Assembly: GCA_944375765.1 (NCBI GenBank)
Contig: CALWAR010000012.1
Span: 1 to 54,322 of the forward strand
Length of the DNA stretch: 54,322 bases
Direction of reading: 5' to 3'
From: an uncultured Mediterraneibacter sp.
Lineage (GTDB): Bacteria > Bacillota > Clostridia > Lachnospirales > Lachnospiraceae
Shown here: piece after piece, positions 1 through 8,626 of the stretch
How positions within the stretch are numbered: the first letter of the stretch is position 1
Layout: each line of letters begins with the position of its first letter
Notes under the pieces: model-generated
Told to the model about the DNA's origin: nothing
Database searches by the model: none
The model's input: only the letters and a program-made list of their open reading frames with translations
Made by a program: the position numbers and the translations under genes

Positions 1-134
1 CATATGAAGACCTTGGAGCAGAGGCTCTCAGAAAACTTTATGTAGAGGACATGCCGCTTGTTGTCATTATCGACAGCGAGGGGAATAACCTCTATGAGGA
101 TGGAAGAAAGGCGTATCTTGATTCCAAAAAATAA
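1..134 (+). CDS. 3' end of an unidentified protein
   Basis: An open frame runs in from the window edge (first full codon at position 3) and ends at TAA 132-134, giving the last 43 residues of a protein that ends in DSKK. A short hydrophobic strand (MPLVVIIDSEGN) is followed by an acidic/basic tail. A strong terminator follows 21 bases later, which supports a real gene end. The fragment is too short to assign a family, and no function is proposed. Confidence 0.6.
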   Translation, partial: YEDLGAEALRKLYVEDMPLVVIIDSEGNNLYEDGRKAYLDSKK

Positions 135-155
135 TTGACAGAAATCAAATATTTT

Positions 156-193
156 GCCGGAACCCAGAGACAGCTCAGGGGTTCCGGCTTTTT
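156..193 (+). terminator. Rho-independent terminator
   Basis: GCCGGAACCC (156-165) pairs with GGGTTCCGGC (179-188), giving a 10-bp stem with a 13-base loop, followed directly by TTTTT. It ends the transcript of the gene stopping at 134. The 85-nt repeat begins only a few bases after the T-run. Confidence 0.9.
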
Positions 194-198
194 GTGAT

Positions 199-283
199 GG
201 CGACGAGCCAAAGTCCGGGCTGGCCCGAGACCTTGGCGACCGCTTACAATCCCGGAATGTGCCTTTTGGCACTTCCGGTGATT
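199..283 (+). repeat. 85-nt structured intergenic element, copy 1
   Basis: This is an 85-base sequence that recurs at 18434-18518 with no gaps and 72 of 85 positions identical by hand alignment. It contains two potential hairpins: CGGGC-TG-GCCCG inside an outer GCCAA/TTGGC stem, and CCGGAA-T-GTGCC / GGCAC-TTCCGG with a four-base loop. The hairpin 2 stem is identical in both copies and its loop differs. Both copies lie immediately downstream of a terminator. The orientation is given as the strand on which it was recognised. It could be a small RNA, a riboswitch-like leader or a REP-type repeat; the sequence does not settle which. Confidence 0.7.
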
Positions 284-332
284 GATAACAGTTTAGTCAT
301 CTGACGTCAGGAGACGGAATTTTACTGGCGGT

Positions 333-359
333 TTGACGGTATTTGTGCTACTATATAAT
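333..359 (+). promoter_or_regulatory. Possible weak promoter
   Basis: TTGACG (333-338) and TATAAT (354-359) are good boxes, but the spacer is only 15 bases, shorter than the usual 16-18. It would serve the broken nuclease-like gene starting near 493. Apart from the repeat and this site, nothing else was recognised between 194 and 492. Confidence 0.35.
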
Positions 360-492
360 CAAAGCATTATATTTCCAGCATGTTTTATTTTCTTGCAGCT
401 CTAAGCTGTGTCACAGGTTCTATTACATTCAGGAAAATCTCGATGCTTTTGTTCCCCAATCAACAGCAGAGAGATTTCTACAGATAGCACGG

Positions 493-1364
493 ATGAAAGC
501 AGATAGAAGTACGAAAGTCTCTTTGCAGTACTATTTATCATGCTGTTTGAAGATCGTGATAATCTGCTGGAATTGTATAATGCGATGAGCGGAAAACATT
601 ATACGGATCCGGAACTTCTGGAGATCAATACACTTGAGAACGCAATTTACATGTCGATTAAAAACGATATCTCTTTTCTGATCGATGGGCGTCTCTCTCT
701 GTATGAGCACCAGTCCACCTACAGCCCAAACCTCCCACTGCGATTCCTGTTCTATATCTCTCATCTCTACTCAAGAATGACGAAAGACAGTAATCTCTAT
801 GGAACAAAAGGTGTAAAGATACCGGCGCCGGAGTTTATCATCTTTTATAATGGCAGAGATGAGATGCCGGAACGTCAGATATTAAAACTGTCGGATATGT
901 ACAGCATCACAGACCGGAAAACCAGGCTGGAGCTGGAGGCCGTCATGCTGAATATTTCCGGAGAGTATAATCAGAAGTTAAAGGCCGCCTGCAGAACACT
1001 TCGGGAATATGCCATATATACGGATAAAATCCGACAGTATGCAGATGAAATGGAACTGGACGATGCTGTGGAATATACGATCCGGGAGTGTATTGCAGAA
1101 GGAGTTTTAAAAGATTTTCTGGAGAAACACAGAGCGGAGGCGAAAGAAATGAGTATCTTTGAGTATGATCAGGAAAAACATATGCGGCAGGAAAGAGAGG
1201 CTGCCTGGGAGGACGGGCATATGGCCGGAATAGAAGATAGTTTAAAGAAGCTGATACAGATCAAACTGAGAAAGGGGCATTCGCCGGCGAGGATTGCCGA
1301 CGAGCTTGAAGAGTCAGAAGAACGCATCAGAGAACTGATCGATAAGCTGGAACTGAAATCGTAA
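493..1364 (+). pseudogene. Frameshifted Rpn/PD-(D/E)XK family nuclease-like protein
   Basis: The long frame from ATG 540 encodes 274 residues of the type annotated in Lachnospiraceae as Rpn family / PD-(D/E)XK transposase-like protein (MLFEDRDNLLELYNA at the start, ISFLIDGRLSLYEHQSTY in the core, then an acidic helical tail). The expected N-terminal residues (MKADRSTK) are present but in another frame, from ATG 493. The two frames join if one GAAA unit is restored near 513-517, which would read ADRSTKESLFAVLFIMLFED. The gene therefore looks broken by loss of a 4-base repeat unit. A shorter protein from ATG 540 remains possible, but no clear ribosome site precedes it. Family members are often scattered in many copies and associated with recombination. 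Confidence 0.7.
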
Positions 1365-1388
1365 TATAGAAACCGGAAATAAATGCAT

Positions 1389-1436
1389 CCGGGAGACACT
1401 GTGATATATTCTGGTGTCTCCCGGAAATTTTCTTCT
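1389..1436. terminator. Terminator between convergent genes
   Basis: CCGGGAGACAC (1389-1399) pairs perfectly with GTGTCTCCCGG (1414-1424), giving an 11-bp stem with a 14-base loop. On the plus strand it is followed by AAATTTTCTTC. It lies between the nuclease-like gene (+) and galT (-) and could end both transcripts, although the T-rich tail is better for the plus strand. Confidence 0.8.
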
Positions 1437-1444
1437 ATTTGATC

Positions 1445-2935
1445 TTACAGTACTTCGATAAAACGGCGGAATGCTCTCAGGCCGTCTTCCGTACATTTGT
1501 AGACGCCGGCGTCCTCGAGTACCTGGCAGAATACTTTGCCTACTTCCTGCTCCAGGATGTGTTCGATATTATCGGCATTTATATCGGAGTGAGTGGGCAG
1601 GAATCCGTCCACCCAGTCTGCATGTTTCTCGATCTGTTCATTGCTGCGGATGTTTTTCCCCGCAAGGATGTACTCACTTAACAGTTCCATCTCGCCTTTT
1701 AAGCGGGCGGGGAGGACTGCAAGCCCCATAACTTCGATCAGTCCGATGTTCTCCTTCTTGATGTGGTGCAGTTTCGCGTGCGGGTGGTATACGCCGAGGG
1801 GATGCTCCTCTGTTGTGATATTATTCCGCAGAGTCAGATCCAGTTCGTAGAGTCCGTCCCTCATTCGCGCGATCGGCGTGATCGTATTATGCGGCGTACC
1901 GTCCGTCTCGGCGAAGATGAATGCATCTTCGTCGGTATAGGCGCGCCACTTGCCCAGGATATGATCGGCAAGGTCGATAATGCGCTCCACATCTTTCCCG
2001 CGCAGACGGATAACGGAGAGGGGCCATTTTACGATACCGGCTTCCACGTCCTCATATCCGCCTACAGTAAAACTCTCGATCACGGGAGCTTTTGCCATGG
2101 CGAATGTATAATGTCCGCCCTGGAAGTGATCGTGACTTAAGATCGAACCGCCGACGATCGGAAGATCCGCGTTGGAGCCGAGGAAATAGTGCGGAAACAG
2201 TCTGATGAAGTCAAAAAGCTTCGCAAAAGCATTCCGGTCGATCTTCATCGGGATGTGCTCTCCGTTAAATACGATGCAGTGCTCGTTGTAGTACACATAA
2301 GGAGAGTACTGAAATCCCCATTTCTTTCCCTGGATCGTGATGGGGATGATGCGGTGATTCTCGCGGGCCGGATGGTTGATGCGCCCGGCATACCCCTCGT
2401 TCTCCATACAGAGCTGACATTTCGGGTAGGCAGACGACTTTGCGGCTCCTGCGGCGGCGATGGCCTTTGGATCTTTCTCCGGCTTGGAGAGGTTGATCGT
2501 GATGTCCAGGGTTCCGTACTTTGTATCCACGGTCCATTTGCGGTCGCGTTTTATGCGGTAACGGCGGATGTAATCGCTGTCCTGGCTTAACTTATAGTAA
2601 TACCGGGTGGCCGTTTCCGGTGAAACGTCATACTCTTTCCAGAACTTTTCCTGGATCTGTGCCGGTCTGGGCACAAGACAGTTCATAAGTTTTGTGTCAA
2701 AGAGATCGCGGTATGTGACGCTGTCCTCGATGATACCGCGTTTTACGGCCTCATCGAGCAGATCTTTTAAGATATCTTCCAGCACGAGATCATCCAGATC
2801 ACAGGACACGTCCTCATAATCGTCCTCTTTCATGAGATCGAGCAGCAGGTTCGTCGTATAGATGCGTTCGCTCTCAGGCGTCAGCCCTGTATCGATCCCG
2901 TACTGGACAAGTTTTTTGATCGATTCATATAACAT
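1445..2935 (-). CDS. galT: UDP-glucose-hexose-1-phosphate uridylyltransferase (class II GalT)
   Basis: This 496-residue cytoplasmic enzyme of the Leloir pathway swaps UMP between UDP-glucose and galactose-1-phosphate. Length and motifs match the Firmicutes class II GalT: GGSILSHDHFQGG contains the active-site His region, and HHIKKENIGLIEVMGLAVLP lies near the C-terminus. The start is ATG 2935 (MLYESIKK), with AGGAG seven bases upstream; an in-frame ATG 17 codons earlier lies inside galK and has no ribosome site. galK lies 16 bases upstream, so the pair is one operon. No epimerase gene (galE) is present nearby. Confidence 0.95.
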   Translation of the reverse strand: MLYESIKKLVQYGIDTGLTPESERIYTTNLLLDLMKEDDYEDVSCDLDDLVLEDILKDLLDEAVKRGIIEDSVTYRDLFDTKLMNCLVPRPAQIQEKFWKEYDVSPETATRYYYKLSQDSDYIRRYRIKRDRKWTVDTKYGTLDITINLSKPEKDPKAIAAAGAAKSSAYPKCQLCMENEGYAGRINHPARENHRIIPITIQGKKWGFQYSPYVYYNEHCIVFNGEHIPMKIDRNAFAKLFDFIRLFPHYFLGSNADLPIVGGSILSHDHFQGGHYTFAMAKAPVIESFTVGGYEDVEAGIVKWPLSVIRLRGKDVERIIDLADHILGKWRAYTDEDAFIFAETDGTPHNTITPIARMRDGLYELDLTLRNNITTEEHPLGVYHPHAKLHHIKKENIGLIEVMGLAVLPARLKGEMELLSEYILAGKNIRSNEQIEKHADWVDGFLPTHSDINADNIEHILEQEVGKVFCQVLEDAGVYKCTEDGLRAFRRFIEVL

Positions 2936-2951
2936 GTCTGATTCTCCTCTT

Positions 2952-4121
2952 TTATGCCAGTCTGGAAGCGCCGTCGCCGATATCAACGGTATAGAATTCG
3001 GCTTCGTGTCCTACCTGCTCTTTATAAGCGCTGCCTAACCCTGTGATAAACGCATCGACTGCCTCATTCTTTACGATGCTGACCGTGCATCCGCCAAAGC
3101 CGCCGCCGGTGATACGGGAGCCGACCACACCTGGCGTCTTCCAGGCGAGATCAACAAGGATATCGATCTCCCCGCAGGAGACCTCATAGTCGTCGCGAAG
3201 AGAGATGTGGGACTGATTCATCAGTTCTCCGAATTTTGCGATGTCGCCGTCCTTTAAAGCAGCCACGGCGTCGATCGTGCGCTGATTCTCATATACAGCG
3301 TGCTTTGCCCTTTTTAACTGGACAGGATCTGTGATGAGGTCCTTATTTGCCTCGAATTCCTCTGGCGTAAGGTCTCCGAGAGCGCTGATGTCAAGCTTTG
3401 TCTTAAGGGCGGCAAGAGCATCTGTGCACTCCTGACGTCTGTCATTGTAGGCGGAGTCTACGAGACTGTGCTTTACTTTACTGTTCGTGATGATGATCTT
3501 GGCGTCGTCCAGTTTGATAGGCGCATACTCATATTTCATAGTGTTTGTGTCAAGGAAGATGGCGTTGTCTTTTTTGCCCATCGCCACGGTAAACTGATCC
3601 ATAATGCCGCAGTTGCATCCATTGAAATTGTTCTCCGAATACTGTCCGATCAGCGCGAGATCCGTCATGCTCAGATCCGTGATGCCGAACAGGTCGGTCA
3701 GGATCACGCCTGTGAGCACTTCGAGAGACGCGGATGACGAGAGACCTGCCCCGTTCGGGATATTTCCCCAGATGACCATGTCGAACCCGCTCTCGAGGTG
3801 ATAGCCTCTGCCGTCAAAAGCCCACACGACTCCGAGAGGATAGTTCGCCCAGTTGTACTCCTGTTTGTTGGTAAGGTCGTCGAGAGATGCCTCGACAACG
3901 CCGAACTTATCCAGGTTCATGGAATAAAAGTGTATCTTGCGGTCGTCCCTTTTTCTGGCGGCGCCGTATGTACCCATGGTGAGAGCGCAGGGGAAGACGT
4001 GTCCTCCGTTGTAATCCGTGTGTTCGCCGATCAGGTTGACGCGCCCCGGTGAGAAGTAGAAGCGCGCTCCGTCGGAGTTTCCGAAAAGCTCTGCGAATTT
4101 GTCGAATAATTTCTGTTTCAT
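2952..4121 (-). CDS. galK: Galactokinase
   Basis: This is a 389-residue GHMP-family kinase that phosphorylates galactose at C1 with ATP. Visible motifs are the galactokinase signature GRVNLIGEHTDYNGG near residue 28, the GHMP ATP loop PNGAGLSSSAS near residue 120, and ITGGGFGGCTVS near the C-terminus. The start at 4121 (MKQKLFDK) follows AGGAGG with an eight-base spacer; an upstream in-frame ATG has no such site. It is first in the galK-galT operon and transcribed away from an AraC-type regulator, which suggests that regulator controls it. Confidence 0.96.
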   Translation of the reverse strand: MKQKLFDKFAELFGNSDGARFYFSPGRVNLIGEHTDYNGGHVFPCALTMGTYGAARKRDDRKIHFYSMNLDKFGVVEASLDDLTNKQEYNWANYPLGVVWAFDGRGYHLESGFDMVIWGNIPNGAGLSSSASLEVLTGVILTDLFGITDLSMTDLALIGQYSENNFNGCNCGIMDQFTVAMGKKDNAIFLDTNTMKYEYAPIKLDDAKIIITNSKVKHSLVDSAYNDRRQECTDALAALKTKLDISALGDLTPEEFEANKDLITDPVQLKRAKHAVYENQRTIDAVAALKDGDIAKFGELMNQSHISLRDDYEVSCGEIDILVDLAWKTPGVVGSRITGGGFGGCTVSIVKNEAVDAFITGLGSAYKEQVGHEAEFYTVDIGDGASRLA

Positions 4122-4236
4122 CTGATGATCCTCCTGAGATTTTAAAATATGAATCACGACAAGTATTCTGATTTTCAGTATATATTACACACCGGTCCGC
4201 GTCTATAAAAATTACGTGCAATTTTATGTAAAAATG

Positions 4237-4266
4237 TTGCGCAGACACTGCCGGGAATATTATAAT
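4237..4266 (+). promoter_or_regulatory. Promoter of the AraC-type regulator
   Basis: TTGCGC (4237-4242), an 18-base spacer and TATAAT (4261-4266) stand 51 bases ahead of the regulator start. The roughly 200 bases between galK and the regulator are A+T-rich and should also hold the galK promoter on the other strand, but no clear box pair was found for it. Confidence 0.55.
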
Positions 4267-4317
4267 AACATTATGTCTGTCCATAAATGCAGACGGGAAA
4301 AAGAAAGGAAGACGGAT

Positions 4318-5157
4318 ATGCCGGATTCATACAAGTATTCATATAAGATGGGAGAAGACTTTCTCAATTCACTGTCCGTATATAACGTGGGATATCAGAA
4401 ATGCGAGCCGGAGTATCAGTGGGGTCCGGGAGTAAGGGATCATTACTGCATCCATCACATCCTGTCGGGGAGCGGCCGCTACACCACGGGAAATGTGTCA
4501 GTGCGGCTTGAGGCGGGGGATACTTTTATCCTGTTTCCGGGAGTGGAGCTGCAGTACCAGGCGGACAGAGACGAGCCGTGGGAGTACTGCTGGGCGGGCT
4601 TCATGGGGGCGGACGCCGCGTCCATCATACGCAATACCGGATTCAGCAGAGAGACGCCTTACATCTTAAAAGGAAAGATACCGGAGGAAGAGATACGCAG
4701 AGGTCTGGACGAGATCTATCAGCTCAAGGGGAATACTTATGAGTCCACCGTTGCGATGACGGGCAAGCTCTACAGTCTGCTGGCCGTATTTATGCATTAC
4801 TCGGACCGGACAGAGACTGAGAAAGAGTCTCTTGTGACTTACGTGGAGAAAGCGATGGCATACATTGAAACGAACTATTCCTATCCTGTTACAGTGGAGG
4901 ATATCGCCTGGTATGTGGGGATCAGCAGGAGCCATCTCTTCCGGTCGTTCCAGAATTACATGAACAGATCTCCCAAAGATTATCTGACCGGATACAGGAT
5001 CAAGCAGGCGTGTCATCTGCTGCGGGAGACGGATCTGTCTGTCTCGGCGATCGCATACTCCGTCGGATTTGAGAACAACCTTTATTTTTCAAAAGCATTT
5101 CGCAAACAGAAAGGAGTGAGTCCTTCTGAATACAGAAGATCAAAAAAAGATTCATGA
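4318..5157 (+). CDS. AraC family transcriptional regulator
   Basis: This 279-residue protein has an N-terminal cupin-like ligand domain (residues ~25-160, with a His/Gly-rich strand HYCIHHILSGSGRY) and a C-terminal double helix-turn-helix (about 185-275, including VEDIAWYVGISRSHLFRSFQ and AIAYSVGFENNLYFSKAFR). The start ATG 4318 follows AAAGGAAG. It is divergent from galK-galT, so it probably responds to galactose or a galactoside and activates those genes; that is inferred from position only. The 3' end overlaps the likely start of tcdA by 32 bases, which implies coupled translation. Confidence 0.9.
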   Translation: MPDSYKYSYKMGEDFLNSLSVYNVGYQKCEPEYQWGPGVRDHYCIHHILSGSGRYTTGNVSVRLEAGDTFILFPGVELQYQADRDEPWEYCWAGFMGADAASIIRNTGFSRETPYILKGKIPEEEIRRGLDEIYQLKGNTYESTVAMTGKLYSLLAVFMHYSDRTETEKESLVTYVEKAMAYIETNYSYPVTVEDIAWYVGISRSHLFRSFQNYMNRSPKDYLTGYRIKQACHLLRETDLSVSAIAYSVGFENNLYFSKAFRKQKGVSPSEYRRSKKDS

Positions 5158-5902
5158 ATATTCCCGGACCGAGCTGCTCATCGGACCGGAGAGGATGCGC
5201 AGGCTGAGAGGTTCCTGCGTCATGGTGTTCGGCGTGGGAGGCGTTGGCTCCCACTGCATCGAGGCTCTTGCAAGGAGCGGAGTCGGGAGGCTTTTACTCA
5301 TCGACAATGACACAGTGTCACTGACCAATATCAACCGTCAGTCCATCGCATACCACAGTACGGTGGGAAGATTCAAGACGGAAGTGATGGCTGAGAGGAT
5401 ACGGGACATCGATCCCTCCATCGCTGTCAGGACGTATGAAACGTTCGTCCTGCCGGATAATACCGCCGGTATTCTTGATGCCGAGCCTGGCATTGACTAT
5501 ATCGTCGACGCCGTCGATACGGTGAGCGCCAAGATCGCTCTCGCGGTGGAAGCAGAGCAGAGGGGGATAAAGATCATCAGCAGTATGGGTACAGGGAATA
5601 AACTTCATGCAGAGCTGTTCACAATCGCGGATCTCTCTGAAACGAGCGTGTGCCCGCTGAGCAGAGTGATGCGAAGAGAACTTAAGAAAAGAGGGATCAC
5701 CCATCTGAAAGTGCTGTATTCCAGGGAGAAACCGGTGGATACAGACGGGCGGACGACAGGGGAGGATACGGGGGCGAGACGGTCGGTCCCCGGGAGCATC
5801 TCTTTCGTGCCGCCGGCGGCCGGACTTCTGATCGCCGGCGAAGTGATACGGGATCTTGCAGGATATGAACCAGAAAGGAAGTCAGAACATGGACCTGTTT
5901 GA
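5126..5902 (+). CDS. tcdA: tRNA threonylcarbamoyladenosine dehydratase (TcdA/CsdL, ThiF/E1 fold)
   Basis: This is an E1-like ATP-dependent enzyme that cyclises t6A at position 37 of ANN-decoding tRNAs. The nucleotide-binding loop FGVGGVGSH, the LLIDNDTVSLTNINRQ strand and KTEVMAERI are family hallmarks. The family's N-terminal EYSRTELLIGPE is coded upstream of the first ATG (5195), so translation must begin earlier. The frame opens at 5120 and the only near-cognate codon there is CTG 5126, nine bases after AAGGAG. That gives 258 residues, about the family length. The gene overlaps the regulator upstream by 32 bases and rarA downstream by 14 bases. Confidence 0.85.
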   Translation: MNTEDQKKIHEYSRTELLIGPERMRRLRGSCVMVFGVGGVGSHCIEALARSGVGRLLLIDNDTVSLTNINRQSIAYHSTVGRFKTEVMAERIRDIDPSIAVRTYETFVLPDNTAGILDAEPGIDYIVDAVDTVSAKIALAVEAEQRGIKIISSMGTGNKLHAELFTIADLSETSVCPLSRVMRRELKKRGITHLKVLYSREKPVDTDGRTTGEDTGARRSVPGSISFVPPAAGLLIAGEVIRDLAGYEPERKSEHGPV

Positions 5903-7202
5903 TTATATGAGAGAGACAGAGAAAGAAAAGGAAGCGCCGCTCGCCTCGCGTATGCGGCCGGAGACGCTCGACGAGGTGGTGGGCCAGCAGCATATCATAG
6001 GGAAAGACAGGCTCCTCTACCGCGCCATAAAAGCAGACAAACTCAGTTCCGTCATATTCTACGGCCCGCCGGGAACAGGGAAGACGACTCTGGCAAAGGT
6101 GATCGCCAATACGACAAGCGCTCAGTTCCGGCAGATCAACGCCACCGTGGCCGGAAAGAAAGATATGGAAGAGGCCGTAAAAGAGGCGAAAGATTTAAGA
6201 GGAATGTATGGAAGAAAGACGATCCTTTTTATCGACGAGATCCACAGATTTAATAAAGGACAGCAGGATTATCTCCTTCCGTATGTAGAGGACGGTACGG
6301 TGATCCTGATCGGAGCTACGACGGAGAATCCCTACTTTGAGGTGAACGGTGCTCTCATCTCCAGATCCAGTATCTTTGAACTTAAGCCTCTGGAGAAAGA
6401 GGATATACGCACGCTCCTTACCAGAGCGGCTTCGGATACAAGAAAAGGGATGGGGAGCTTCCACGTTCAGATCGATGAGGATGCGCTGGAATTTCTGGCG
6501 GATATGGCCGGCGGGGACGCGAGAAATGCGCTCAACGCCCTGGAACTTGGCGTGCTGACAACAGAGCGTGGCGAGGACGGCGTCATCCATATAACGGAAG
6601 AAGTGGCGGCGGAATGCATCCAGAAACGGACGGTGAACTACGATAAACGGGGGGACAATCATTACGATATCATTTCTGCCTTTATCAAGAGCATGAGAGG
6701 ATCAGATCCCGACGCCGCCGTCTATTACCTCGCCAGGATGCTCTATGCAGGAGAAGACGTCAAGTTTATCGCGCGGCGCATTATGATCTGCGCGTCAGAA
6801 GACGTGGGAAATGCGGATCCTATGGCGCTCACGCTGGCAGTAGCGGCCGCGCAGGCCGTGGAGCGCGTCGGCATGCCCGAATCTCAGATCATCCTCTCGC
6901 AGGCAGTGACGTATGTGGCGTGTGCGCCAAAGAGTAATTCTGCATGCAACGCCATATTTGCGGCCAATGAAGCCGTGCAGAAATACCGGACGACGGTTCC
7001 GGCGCACTTAAGAGACGCGCACTATAAAGGCGCTACGAATCTCGGGCGCGGGAACGGCTATAAATATGCCCATGACTATCCGGGACATTACGTGGAGCAG
7101 CAGTACCTTCCTGATGAAATAAAAGACGCCAGATTCTACGAACCTGGCGAACTGGGCTGTGAACAGCGGATCCGGGAGTATTTAAAGAAGATTCGACAGT
7201 AG
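5889..7202 (+). CDS. rarA: Replication-associated recombination protein RarA (MgsA)
   Basis: This 437-residue AAA+ ATPase of the RarA/Mgs1/WRNIP1 family acts at stalled replication forks with the clamp and single-strand binding protein. Visible features are Walker A GPPGTGKTT near residue 58, Walker B FIDEIHRF near 115, sensor TTENP, and the C-terminal tetramerisation domain with the motif YKGATNLGRGNGYKY. ATG 5889 (MDLFDYM) follows AGAAAGGAAG. The start overlaps tcdA by 14 bases. The end overlaps the convergent DUF4364 gene by 21 bases and no terminator lies between them. Confidence 0.95.
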   Translation: MDLFDYMRETEKEKEAPLASRMRPETLDEVVGQQHIIGKDRLLYRAIKADKLSSVIFYGPPGTGKTTLAKVIANTTSAQFRQINATVAGKKDMEEAVKEAKDLRGMYGRKTILFIDEIHRFNKGQQDYLLPYVEDGTVILIGATTENPYFEVNGALISRSSIFELKPLEKEDIRTLLTRAASDTRKGMGSFHVQIDEDALEFLADMAGGDARNALNALELGVLTTERGEDGVIHITEEVAAECIQKRTVNYDKRGDNHYDIISAFIKSMRGSDPDAAVYYLARMLYAGEDVKFIARRIMICASEDVGNADPMALTLAVAAAQAVERVGMPESQIILSQAVTYVACAPKSNSACNAIFAANEAVQKYRTTVPAHLRDAHYKGATNLGRGNGYKYAHDYPGHYVEQQYLPDEIKDARFYEPGELGCEQRIREYLKKIRQ

Positions 7203-7694
7203 GAGAGCGTAGATCTCCTGGCTTTTTGTATTCCAGTGATTTACGATGGCTTCCGCCTCTTTCTCGGTCGGAACGGTAAGTTTCAGATCAATGAGGCTGG
7301 AGCCGTTTTCAGTGATCCGACACCGGACCTCATATTCTCTGTTTGTATTCAGATAGTAATCTGATCTCACAGCCGCCTCTTCTTTAAGGTCGTACTGTTT
7401 CTCGCGGAGAAAGTCGTCGATATCCCTGCGTATGGCCGGAGATATCTTGTTGCTGAACTAAAGGATCGTCTCGGCGCCGTTTTCCGTCAGATGATACAGC
7501 GTACGGTTATGCGTTGTCTCGGGCAGTATGAGGGAAGATGCAGCGAGTTCGGAGAGAGACTCCTGCAGCTTAAAATAAGTCGTATAGCCTTTATCCAGGA
7601 TGAACTCTGAGATCTGCGAAGTAGTGAGCGGAAAATCCACTTTGTTCAGCATATACAATATGATCAGCTTATAGAGAGTGAATGATTCAGCCAT
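7182..7694 (-). pseudogene. DUF4364 family protein interrupted by an in-frame TAG
   Basis: The minus strand encodes a 170-position protein of the DUF4364 family, a winged-helix-like small protein of Clostridia (MAESFTLYKLIILYMLNK at the start, LTTSQISEFILDKGYTTYFK in the helix-turn-helix region). Codon 79 is TAG (plus-strand 7458-7460). Directly after it the same frame goes on through FSNKISPAIRRDIDDFL to LLLSNLL and TAA with no frameshift. TAG ends other genes here (rarA, rpmE), so recoding is unlikely. This is a nonsense mutation, a sequencing error or rare readthrough. The gene overlaps the radical SAM gene by eight bases and is last in its operon. Confidence 0.8.
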
Positions 7695-8601
7695 GGTATT
7701 CCTTTCCCTGCCATATATCGTTTTCTTTTAAATACTGGTGCAGACGGTTAAGCACGCTGCGCTTTGCGCCGGTCCACAGAGGCGCGATCAGAAGATCTTT
7801 CGGCCCGTCCCCGGTCAGCCTGTGTATGACGACGTCGGGACGAAGACGCAGGATGCACTGCCCGAGCATCCGGATGTACTCCTCTTTGTCAGGCAGATAA
7901 AAGGGATCGCTTCGGTAGAGACGGGCGAGATCCGTTCCTTCAAGCACATACAGAAGCTGGAGCTTTATGCCCTGTATATCGCGGCGGTTCAGATAGTCGA
8001 TCGTCTCGAGCATCATCTCCTGCGTCTCCCCGGGCAGATATAGGATGACGTGGACGATCACGTCGATCCCTGCATCGCGCAGATCACGCACGGCAGAATC
8101 AAACACTTCCGTGTCGTATCCGCGCCGGATCATCTGCACAGTCTGAGGATGGATCGTCTGAAGCCCGAGTTCCACCCACACGGGTTTGATCTGATTGAGC
8201 CGGCGTAACAGAGCGATCACAGACTCATCGAGACAGTCCGGTCTGGTGGCGATGGAAAGAACTTTTACGTCAGGATCCAGGATCGCCTCTGTAAAGATCT
8301 TTTCCAGATATCCGACCGGGCCGTAAGTGTTTGTAAACGCCTGGAAATAGGCGATGTAGGAACACACCGGACGTTTGGAGCGCAGCGAGTGTTTTCCCGC
8401 CGCAAGCTGTTCGGTAATGGAGAGAGCTGCACTGCCCGCAAAATCACCGGAACCGTCCGCGCTGCAGAAGATACAGCCGCCGACGCCGATATGACCGTCC
8501 CGGTTGGGACAGGTCATACCGCCGTTCAGCGCGATCTTGTAGACTTTTTCACCAAAAGTCTCTTTCAGATAATGGTCGAGAGAGTAGTATCTCTTACCCA
8601 T
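7687..8601 (-). CDS. TIGR01212/YhcC-type radical SAM protein
   Basis: This 304-residue radical SAM enzyme has the characteristic N-terminal cluster motif CPNRDGHIGVGGCIFC (residues ~29-44) and the motifs SIATRPDC and WVELGLQT of the Elp3-like fold. Its exact substrate is not established; family members are thought to act in tRNA or small-molecule modification. The start ATG 8601 lies 25 bases after the malic enzyme stop, and it overlaps the DUF4364 gene by eight bases, so the three form an operon. Confidence 0.88.
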   Translation of the reverse strand: MGKRYYSLDHYLKETFGEKVYKIALNGGMTCPNRDGHIGVGGCIFCSADGSGDFAGSAALSITEQLAAGKHSLRSKRPVCSYIAYFQAFTNTYGPVGYLEKIFTEAILDPDVKVLSIATRPDCLDESVIALLRRLNQIKPVWVELGLQTIHPQTVQMIRRGYDTEVFDSAVRDLRDAGIDVIVHVILYLPGETQEMMLETIDYLNRRDIQGIKLQLLYVLEGTDLARLYRSDPFYLPDKEEYIRMLGQCILRLRPDVVIHRLTGDGPKDLLIAPLWTGAKRSVLNRLHQYLKENDIWQGKEYHG

Positions 8602-8626
8602 GATACCTCTTTATTCTGTGACCAGG

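Noticed and set aside
199-330. Cobalamin riboswitch for copy 1 of the 85-nt element
   Set aside because: AAAGTCCGGGC and CAGGAGAC resemble parts of the riboswitch core, but the upstream GGGAA/GGTG segments are missing, copy 2 lacks the CAGGAGAC box, and neither neighbour gene is B12-related.
7182-7694. Two separate small genes instead of one DUF4364 gene
   Set aside because: The downstream part has no ribosome site of its own and continues the family sequence in the same frame directly after TAG.
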